From CAYQQR01 sp964420035 (GTDB taxonomy: Bacteria > Bacteroidota > Bacteroidia > Bacteroidales > SM23-62), in the NCBI GenBank assembly GCA_964420035.1, contig CAYQQR010000023.1, positions 1 through 60,027 on the forward strand: a stretch of DNA of 60,027 nt, given 5' to 3'. The position numbers were made by a program, and so were the translations under genes. Within the stretch, counting starts at the first letter, position 1; every line of letters begins with the position of its first letter. Positions 7,910 through 14,001 of the stretch are shown here, one piece after another. The notes beneath the pieces are model-generated. The model had not been told where the DNA came from. It did no database searches and saw only the letters and a list, made by a program, of their open reading frames with translations.

Positions 7910-9529
7910 TCAGGCATAGACTACCTTTACGAAATTCTCACCTCCGTCATCGGATAAAAATACGCCATCTTGATTATGGGTCTCGTCTGAATATTCCTGT
8001 AGCCAAAACTGAAGCAGAATATTTGATTTCCCGGATAGATTAACATGTAACCAGGCTTCATTGGTGTTGTAATTGTTGTTTTCAATAACATCCATAGTTA
8101 AATGAGACAGACCCGAATGCGGTGAATGTTCCGTATCCATAACACTTCTCCCATACCTGTGGGATTCGTAAAACGTCCAATTTTTGTCTACTCCGTTTTC
8201 AAATCCTGTTGCATATGGTACACTTTCATAAGTGACATTGGATTCCCTCGCTTTATTGAGTGCTGCATATGCATTTATCCTGCCTGCACCAAGCAAACCA
8301 TCATAATCTTCGTTCTCGGGAATAGTCGTCACATCAAAGGCAGTAGATTTAAGAATACTCTCAATCTCATCAGGTGTCAAATCAGGATTTTCTGCAAGCA
8401 ATAAAGCACATACACCTGCCACAATTGGACTTGCAAGTGACGTCCCCCAGGCAGCAGTATATCTATTTGAATCAGTTGCTGTATGAACATGAAAACCGGG
8501 AGCGCATAAATCAACTTTGTCGTTATGAGTGTGTGTAGATGATGGATCTCCAATTATTTGTTCATGGCAATCCACCCACCATCTTTCTCCATACTCAGGA
8601 TTATCGTATCCATAAGGCCATAAATGATTAACAGAAGATACAGAAATAACGTGAGGATAAGAAGCTGGATAACAATAGTCATGTCCATCACCACATGATG
8701 TTCCCCCAGGTCCGTTTCCTGCACCGGCAACTATAATAACGCCCATATCATGTATTATTTCTATAGCTAATGAATCTTCATAATCATAGTCTGTAGTATC
8801 GGGGAAACAGTGGCAATAGCTAGCGTTTACAACATTAGCACCACTATCAGCAAGGGCTTTTAAATCATTTACGTCGTATCCATGTTCAAATATGATACGT
8901 GATTTAAATCCAATGCTGGAAAGACCTTTATTGTTGTTTGTTACTCCTGCAGCACAAAATGAAACAGCACATCCATGATATGCATTGTGGCCATTAGGTG
9001 AACCATTAGTTATAACTTGATATATATCATCTTCAAGATCTTCATGGTCAGTTTGTATATAAGTATCATTTATTCCAACAAAAATATCTGCATCACCCTT
9101 TGAAATATCCCATGCATGAATTGCTCGAACTAAATCAAGCCCTTTCTGATCATCAAGTTCTAACGCATAATCGTTTGTCTCATAAGTATATTTTGGTTCG
9201 GTCCATGTTCTTATAAACTCAAAATAGTTCGGAAATTTACTTGATAATTCGTTTATTAATTCCAATTCTTTTGTTTTAATTATGTAAATATTCTGGAGTT
9301 TAGGATGATCGAAATTTGAATAAGCTTCATAGAAATCATCTATTTTGTAATTGCTAAATGTCTTTGTCAATTCTTGTTTCTTGAATTGTAGTTCGATAGA
9401 ACCATCTGATTTCTTATTGATTTTTTGGGGTAGGGCAGAATCATCCAAAATTTTTACTTTTAGCCCGTCTTGGGCATTTATTGCCATGGTAAGCATAACA
9501 ATATAAATGAGCAGACTCATTTTTTTCAT
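7910..9529 (-). CDS. S8 family (subtilisin-like) secreted serine protease, probably C-terminally truncated
   Basis: 539 residues with a signal peptide (MKKMSLLIYIVMLTMAINAQ). The catalytic triad is complete: Asp155 (VGINDTYIQT), His185 (NAYHGCAVS) and Ser364 (WGTSLASPIV). The oxyanion-hole Asn272 is in VAGAGNGPGG. After the catalytic domain (to ~430), a jelly-roll-like segment begins (TGFENGVDKNWTFYE) but stops within a strand at residue 539, where the frame enters the palindromic repeat block. No type IX sorting domain is left, although its neighbour has one. I infer that a longer T9SS-exported protease lost its C-terminus. Base composition is visibly AT-richer than the flanking genes. It lies 22 bp downstream of the Asp-box protein gene. 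Confidence 0.88.
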   Translation of the reverse strand: MKKMSLLIYIVMLTMAINAQDGLKVKILDDSALPQKINKKSDGSIELQFKKQELTKTFSNYKIDDFYEAYSNFDHPKLQNIYIIKTKELELINELSSKFPNYFEFIRTWTEPKYTYETNDYALELDDQKGLDLVRAIHAWDISKGDADIFVGINDTYIQTDHEDLEDDIYQVITNGSPNGHNAYHGCAVSFCAAGVTNNNKGLSSIGFKSRIIFEHGYDVNDLKALADSGANVVNASYCHCFPDTTDYDYEDSLAIEIIHDMGVIIVAGAGNGPGGTSCGDGHDYCYPASYPHVISVSSVNHLWPYGYDNPEYGERWWVDCHEQIIGDPSSTHTHNDKVDLCAPGFHVHTATDSNRYTAAWGTSLASPIVAGVCALLLAENPDLTPDEIESILKSTAFDVTTIPENEDYDGLLGAGRINAYAALNKARESNVTYESVPYATGFENGVDKNWTFYESHRYGRSVMDTEHSPHSGLSHLTMDVIENNNYNTNEAWLHVNLSGKSNILLQFWLQEYSDETHNQDGVFLSDDGGENFVKVVYA

Positions 9530-9551
9530 TACAATTATAAGATTTAAGAGG

Positions 9552-10910
9552 TTATAATTTCATGAAAATCTGAGATGCTTTCGTATTTTGCTCTGTAGTT
9601 ACGGAAATCAAGTATACTCCAGGTTTAAGATCTCCTATAAAAATCTGTTTTTCTTTTGGAATAATACCGGATCTTATCTTTATACCAAAGAGGTTGAATA
9701 GGGTATAATGAACCTCGTAATGATTGCTTCTGATGGTTAAATAGTCCTTGGCGGGATTCGGATAAAGCTTCAACATGGACTGAAAAGACTCTATATTTTT
9801 TTTACTCAGGATAGGTCCCCTGCCGCCTTCGTTTTCAGATATAAGGAATTGATTCCAGCCTACAACATAGTGCTTTCCATTTTCACCCAATATGAAATCA
9901 GAGAAAGTAGAATCAATTGGTGTTGGAGTAAAAGCTTCGTATTGGATCATCCAGGTTTTGCCCGAGTCTACTGATTTAAGAATCTGATGTTGGGTGTATT
10001 GTAATTCATTAAAGGTTAAAACTACCCTTTGACTTAATAATACGTATATTGAGTCTTCATCTTGAAAGACAAAATCATATATGGAAAGTAATGAATTATG
10101 GACAGGTAGTGTGTCAATTTTCCAGTTTATTCCACCATCGTAACTTCGATATAGAACCGGATCTGATTTGTCATGACAATAAAGTAGATTAGGATTATGA
10201 TCAGATTCTACAACTCCAATGTTATCAAGTTTAAGATATGGGATTTCATCAAACAGTATTTCCCAAGACGCTCCCTGGTCTGTAGATTTCAATACTATCC
10301 CTCTGAAATCATCAATATTAAGCAGCTCACCTGCAACATATAGTATATTTGAGTTGGTTGACGTTATTGAATAAAATGTGCCCCACTCGAAATTGAACTG
10401 CGGGAAATGAAAAAGACTATCCCAACTTTCTCCACTATCAATATCAATCGTTTTATAGATACCTCCAAATCCAACTGCATAACCCGTATCAACGGAAGTA
10501 AATTCTAAGTCATAAATGCCAGGTTCTAAAAGAATTGTATCAATCAGATAGTTATTTTTAATATCAAATCTTGATACAAATCCTAAAAATCCATTTTCCT
10601 GCAAGTGATTTATCCCCGCCAAAGCGACAATCGTATCATTGATGATTTCAATTGAATTAATACCGAATAAATCGCCAATTTCAAAATATTCAAAAGTATT
10701 TTTGTCCAAATCATAATTTGCAAGTTTACCAGAACCACCACCCATCCAAATATTATTTGAATCTGTTTTAATGCCACAACTGAAATAACCCTCTACCCCT
10801 TGAACTCTTTTCCATTGTGGAATGGCATTTTTGGGATAAATCAAATCTGCACATATTAAAGCCACGATCAGGAACCCTTTTTTGCTTATAAGAATTTCAA
10901 GGTGTTTCAT
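9552..10910 (-). CDS. Asp-box beta-propeller protein with T9SS type A sorting domain
   Basis: 452 residues. An N-terminal hydrophobic segment (GFLIVALICADLIY) serves as a signal. The body carries Asp-box (BNR/sortilin-like) repeats, each S-x-D-x-G-x-x-W: STDQGASWEIL, SYDGGINWKID, SVDSGKTWMIQ and a weaker DSGESWDSL. The last ~75 residues form a type A sorting domain (LKLYPNPAKDYLTIRS ... FNLFGIKI ... LKPGVYLISV). The domain directs export through the outer membrane by T9SS and surface anchoring or release. Ligand or enzymatic role unknown. AT-rich, in the same direction as the LuxR-like gene upstream and the protease downstream, likely one unit. Confidence 0.87.
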   Translation of the reverse strand: MKHLEILISKKGFLIVALICADLIYPKNAIPQWKRVQGVEGYFSCGIKTDSNNIWMGGGSGKLANYDLDKNTFEYFEIGDLFGINSIEIINDTIVALAGINHLQENGFLGFVSRFDIKNNYLIDTILLEPGIYDLEFTSVDTGYAVGFGGIYKTIDIDSGESWDSLFHFPQFNFEWGTFYSITSTNSNILYVAGELLNIDDFRGIVLKSTDQGASWEILFDEIPYLKLDNIGVVESDHNPNLLYCHDKSDPVLYRSYDGGINWKIDTLPVHNSLLSIYDFVFQDEDSIYVLLSQRVVLTFNELQYTQHQILKSVDSGKTWMIQYEAFTPTPIDSTFSDFILGENGKHYVVGWNQFLISENEGGRGPILSKKNIESFQSMLKLYPNPAKDYLTIRSNHYEVHYTLFNLFGIKIRSGIIPKEKQIFIGDLKPGVYLISVTTEQNTKASQIFMKL

Positions 10911-10955
10911 AGATCAATTTTTAATTTAAATTACAACGAATAATAATCCCTGTCA

Positions 10956-10973
10956 ATACTCCAAAGGGAGTAT
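10956..10973. promoter_or_regulatory. perfect inverted repeat, possible operator
   Basis: ATACTCC (10956-10962), AAAG, GGAGTAT (10967-10973). It lies in the 70-bp gap between the LuxR-type HTH gene and the Asp-box gene. No T run follows on the minus strand, so a protein-binding site is as likely as an attenuator. Function is inferred from position and symmetry only. Confidence 0.4.
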
Positions 10974-10980
10974 ATAGGGT

Positions 10981-11217
10981 TTAAACCATCCCCATTTCAA
11001 ATGCCAGGCAACATACTTGGTGAATAGTATTAACCTTAATTTTCCTGTAAATATGTTGACGATGTTTCTTAAGAGTATTTGTGGATATACTAAGTTTCTC
11101 AGCAATTATCGTAGAACTTAATTTGCTGCTATAGAGCTTAATAACTTCAATTTCTTTGTTAGTAAGCCCATATGGATTAGATAGGTTTCTCCCCGGCGAT
11201 TTAACTTCGACATTCAT
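10981..11217 (-). CDS. small LuxR/GerE-type HTH DNA-binding protein
   Basis: 78 residues, nearly all a LuxR-type helix-turn-helix: LTNKEIEVIKLYSSKLSSTI, then AEKLSISTNTLKKHRQHIYR, then KIKVNTIHQV. There is no receiver or ligand-binding domain, so it is either a stand-alone regulator or the remaining DNA-binding end of a larger one. It is the first gene of the AT-rich leftward group, which suggests it controls the two secreted proteins downstream (inference). Start at ATG 11217. Confidence 0.8.
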   Translation of the reverse strand: MNVEVKSPGRNLSNPYGLTNKEIEVIKLYSSKLSSTIIAEKLSISTNTLKKHRQHIYRKIKVNTIHQVCCLAFEMGMV

Positions 11218-11337
11218 AACGAAAAAGGGTTTTACTTTTTAGTGTCATGAATGGAAAAAGGTAAACAGTGAATTCAGGGGTTTTTGATGAATGAAGATTA
11301 ATTTAGATTGATTCTTGATAATAGTTTCAGCGAATCA

Positions 11338-11440
11338 GCGATTGTCAGGCAGTTGTCATACGTTTGTTTCTGGCCTCTGGTTTCTGGCTATCAATGACCG
11401 GCAACAAGCAGCAAGTAACCAGAAACCGGATTTCGGTCAA
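11338..11440. repeat. word-like low-complexity intergenic sequence
   Basis: Imperfect iteration of words such as GTTTCTGG, CTCTGGTTTCTGGCT, GCAACAAGCAGCAAG and CCAGAAACC. It lies in the 1,025-bp gene-free stretch 11218-12242. No coding pattern. Confidence 0.5.
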
Positions 11441-11492
11441 TTGCTAGACTTTTGAAAATGAGGCTTACCTTCCTCTGGACCCCAACAGGTAG

Positions 11493-11650
11493 AAAAATCT
11501 GTAAAAGCATTTTCTAAAGCCTATGTATTGCGCCCAAAGGAAAAGTCGCTGCATCAGGCTAATGTCTTCCAGTGGGCGCTTTTATTCGGGGCGTTATGTT
11601 TCTACCATTATTGGATGCTCTACGAGCATCAGGTTGATCGTGTGTTGCAA
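11493..11650. repeat. ~160-bp direct repeat, copy 1 (structured)
   Basis: Bases 11530-11650 match 12113-12233 over 121 bp with five substitutions. The similarity continues upstream to 11493/12074 with small indels. It contains a nested hairpin: GCGCCCA (11530-11536), 2-nt bulge, GGAA (11539-11542), TTCC (11567-11570), 2-nt bulge, TGGGCGC (11573-11579), then TTTTATT. A second palindrome is ATGCTC-TAC-GAGCAT (11615-11629). An open frame crosses it, but the inter-copy differences are nonsynonymous in that frame and copy 2 is shifted upstream, so coding is not supported. Confidence 0.8.
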
Positions 11651-11680
11651 AGTGTGTTAGAGCAATGTTCGTACTTCAGG

Positions 11681-11735
11681 GAGGTCCCGCATCAAGTGCG
11701 GGATGACGGCTTGTTTATGGATTCTGGATTCAGGA
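11681..11735. repeat. REP-like repeat, right copy flanking the AT-rich island
   Basis: Bases 11689-11733 match 7810-7854 with two mismatches (first 31 bases identical). The copy begins with a hairpin CCCGCA-TCAAG-TGCGGG and ends in GATTCAG iterations (GGATTCAGGATTCAGGATG). Confidence 0.8.
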
Positions 11736-11744
11736 TTCAGGATG

Positions 11745-11777
11745 AGGGTGTGAGGTGTGGGTGTGGGTGTGGGTGTG
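11745..11777. repeat. GTGTGG microsatellite-like tract
   Basis: Purine/G-rich tandem sequence made of GTGTGG and GTGAGG units, between the REP-like copy and the palindrome block. Confidence 0.6.
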
Positions 11778-11892
11778 AAGAACCGAAAAATACGGCATAG
11801 TTACAGCGAGCGCAACTCTCGAGAAACAGCGAAGCAAGCAACAGGCGCAGCCGAGTAGCTATAATTGTGCTCATTGAATTCAACCACCCCCC

Positions 11893-11992
11893 TTTTTGCT
11901 GGCGCAAAAAGTACCCCTCCTTGGAAAGGAGGGGAATTCGTAATATATTGAATGCCATATTTTTAAGAATTCTCCTCCTCTCTGAGGAGGAG
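11893..11992. repeat. three perfect palindromes in intergenic DNA
   Basis: TTTTTGC-TGGC-GCAAAAA (11893-11910), CCCCTCCTT-GGA-AAGGAGGGG (11914-11934) and CTCCTCCTC-TCT-GAGGAGGAG (11972-11992). Each has a 7-9 bp perfect stem and a 3-4 nt loop. No gene seen. Confidence 0.75.
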
Positions 11993-12073
11993 TACCCGAG
12001 GCCCTGTAGCGCTGGCTTTGAGCGGTAAAGAAAGGGCCGAGGGGGAGATGGTGTTTTGTGGACGTAACCTATA

Positions 12074-12233
12074 AAAAATCTGTAAAAAGCAATTTCTAAG
12101 GCCTGTACTCTTGCGCCCAAAGGAAAAGTCGCTGCATCTGGCTAATGTCTTCCAGTGGGCGCTTTTATTCGGGACGTTATATTTCTACCATTATTGGATA
12201 CTCTACGAGCATCAGGTTGATCGTATGTTGCAA
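12074..12233. repeat. ~160-bp direct repeat, copy 2
   Basis: Second copy of the element at 11493-11650. The GCGCCCA/TGGGCGC and GGAA/TTCC stems are unchanged, while the second palindrome has one uncompensated change (ATACTC against GAGCAT). It ends 9 bp before the stop codon of the leftward aminotransferase gene. Confidence 0.8.
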
Positions 12234-12242
12234 GGCAGGGAA

Positions 12243-13445
12243 CTAAATTACTTCCCTTCCCGGGTATTTTTTTAGTGCAATATCCAAACACTCCATCGCC
12301 TTTCTGAGTTCTTCGAGGTTGAGGACATAGGCGATCCGGACCTGCTTGCGACCGTGATCGCGGTTGGCATAAAACCCTGAAGCCGGTGCCAGCATCACGG
12401 TCTGGTTCTCGTGTTCGAAATCACTGAGCAGCCACTGGGAAAATTTATCGCTGTCATCCACGGGCAACCGGGTCACCGTGTAAAAAGCACCTTTGGGCAT
12501 GGGACAAAAAACGCCTTCCATTTCATTAAGTGTATTTACCATGTAATTTCGGCGCTCCACGTATTCATCATAAACCTTTTTGAAGTAGGAATCAGGCGTA
12601 TCCAGGGCCGCTTCGCCAAGGATCTGACCCAGGGATGGTGGACTGAGCCGGGCCTGTGCAAATTTCAATGCGGTTTGAATGATTCTGTTGTTGCGGGTCA
12701 CCAGGGCCCCGATCCGGGCCCCGCATGCACTATACCGCTTGGATACAGAATCGACCATGACAACATGATCTTCAACACCTTCAAGTTGCAGGCAGGAAAA
12801 ATGTTCGGACCCGTCATAGCAGAATTCACGGTATACCTCGTCACAAAACAGGTACAGATCGTGATTGAGGATCAGTTCTTTCAGGGCCAGCATCTCCTTT
12901 TTGGAGTACAGGTAGCCTGTGGGATTATTGGGATTACAGATGATGATCCCGCGGGTATTGGCGGTTATCAGGCTCTGCAATGCTTCAATGGGGGGCAGTC
13001 TGAAATTTTCTTCGATGTATGAGGTCACCGGACTGAGCTGTATGCCGGCAGCATAACCGAATCCGTTGTAATTGGCATAAAAGGGCTCGGGAATGATCAC
13101 TTCATCGCCGGGATTCAGGCAGCTGAGCATGGCAAAAGAGATCGCTTCAGAACCTCCGGTGGTAATGAGCAGCTGGGTATGATCCACTTCGATTCCTGAT
13201 TTTTTGTAAAATGAGGCCAATTTTTTCCTGTAGCTGATGTTACCGGCAGAATGACTGTATTCAATAACTTCCTCTTTCAGATTCCGGATTGCCTGTAGAG
13301 CATTTTCGGGAGTTTTGATGTCGGGCTGCCCGATATTCAGATGAAAGACTTTTATGCCCTTTTCCTTGGCTGCTTCAGCAAAGGGGACCAGTTTTCTTAT
13401 GGGTGACTCAGGAATTTGTATTCCCCGGTGCGATATCTTTGGCAT
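12243..13445 (-). CDS. PLP-dependent class I/II aminotransferase
   Basis: 400 residues with the full set of fold-type I marks: the N-P-N-N-P motif at 171-175, Asp202 and Tyr205 (CDEVYRE), the PLP-binding Lys236 (VDSVSKRYSACGARIG) and Arg244 just after. This fits the aspartate/aromatic aminotransferase group (AAT class I), which moves an amino group between an amino acid and a 2-oxo acid. The exact substrate cannot be read from the sequence. The start overlaps the end of the upstream DUF1573 gene by 38 bp, suggesting translational coupling. Cytoplasmic. Confidence 0.88.
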   Translation of the reverse strand: MPKISHRGIQIPESPIRKLVPFAEAAKEKGIKVFHLNIGQPDIKTPENALQAIRNLKEEVIEYSHSAGNISYRKKLASFYKKSGIEVDHTQLLITTGGSEAISFAMLSCLNPGDEVIIPEPFYANYNGFGYAAGIQLSPVTSYIEENFRLPPIEALQSLITANTRGIIICNPNNPTGYLYSKKEMLALKELILNHDLYLFCDEVYREFCYDGSEHFSCLQLEGVEDHVVMVDSVSKRYSACGARIGALVTRNNRIIQTALKFAQARLSPPSLGQILGEAALDTPDSYFKKVYDEYVERRNYMVNTLNEMEGVFCPMPKGAFYTVTRLPVDDSDKFSQWLLSDFEHENQTVMLAPASGFYANRDHGRKQVRIAYVLNLEELRKAMECLDIALKKYPGREVI

Positions 13446-13866
13446 GATCTAATATTTTATTCGATTCGGTTTTTGGGAGAACCTTGCCCCTGATCGTCAA
13501 ACGCAGCGGTGCATTTTCGGCATTAGCATACACAGAGATGGTCCTGGTAAAACTTCCGACCCGACGGGTGTCGTATTGGACAAAAATGGTATCCGATTGT
13601 CCGGTTTCAACTGGTTTGCCGGGCCAGTCTGGTACCGTGCAACCGCAGGTAGAACGGACATTCGATAGGATTAATGGTTCCTCACCGGTATTGGTAAAAA
13701 CAAACCGGCATTCTCCATCAGAACGGAAAGCAATCGTCCCCAAGTCATACTCGGTATTATCAAAGTCAATATAGGCTTTTTTCTGCCCACTGCCGGAATT
13801 TGCCTGGTTGCAGGCTATCAGGGCGACTTCTGCCAGAAATGCAATGCTAAAGATGAAAATCCTCAT
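13408..13866 (-). CDS. DUF1573 lipoprotein
   Basis: 152 residues from ATG 13866 (MRIFIFSIAFLAEVALIACN), giving a lipobox with Cys19. The frame is open further upstream to 13944, but that part is low-complexity intergenic sequence and not signal-like. The mature part is a DUF1573 Ig-like domain with the typical FDNTEYDLGTI, FVFTNTGEEPLILSNVRSTC, GCTVPDWPG and FVQYDTRRVGSFTRTISVYA pattern. The family is abundant in Bacteroidota and its role is unknown. It overlaps the aminotransferase gene by 38 bp. Confidence 0.85.
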   Translation of the reverse strand: MRIFIFSIAFLAEVALIACNQANSGSGQKKAYIDFDNTEYDLGTIAFRSDGECRFVFTNTGEEPLILSNVRSTCGCTVPDWPGKPVETGQSDTIFVQYDTRRVGSFTRTISVYANAENAPLRLTIRGKVLPKTESNKILDHAKDIAPGNTNS

Positions 13867-13887
13867 AAAACAAAAGTAATAAAAACA

Positions 13888-13920
13888 GGATTCCTGATTG
13901 CTGATTTCGGATTCCTGATT
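13888..13920. repeat. GATTCCTGATT-type word repeat
   Basis: Two copies of GGATTCCTGATT around GCTGATTTC, in the gap between the DUF1573 gene and valS. Resembles the word-like repeats elsewhere in intergenic parts of the window. Confidence 0.5.
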
Positions 13921-14001
13921 GTCGTGAAGGTAATCCGCGATCATTTACCGATATAATTCTTAATTTTATCGCTCATTTCTAACGGGAATTTAAAATCGTT
14001 C

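Noticed and set aside
7810..11733. Flanking repeats as att sites or IS ends
   Set aside because: No integrase or transposase gene lies between them, and the repeat resembles dispersed REP-like sequence, so a mobile-element call is not supported.
11528..11800. 90-codon frame over repeat copy 1
   Set aside because: It crosses the direct repeat, the REP-like copy and the GTGTGG tract, and the second copy is not open in the same frame; not supported as a gene.
11493..12233. CRISPR array
   Set aside because: Only two long copies with 423 bp between them; no short regular repeat-spacer pattern and no cas genes.
13867..13944. Longer N-terminus of the DUF1573 lipoprotein
   Set aside because: The extension is word-repeat sequence and would bury the lipobox 26 residues inside the protein.
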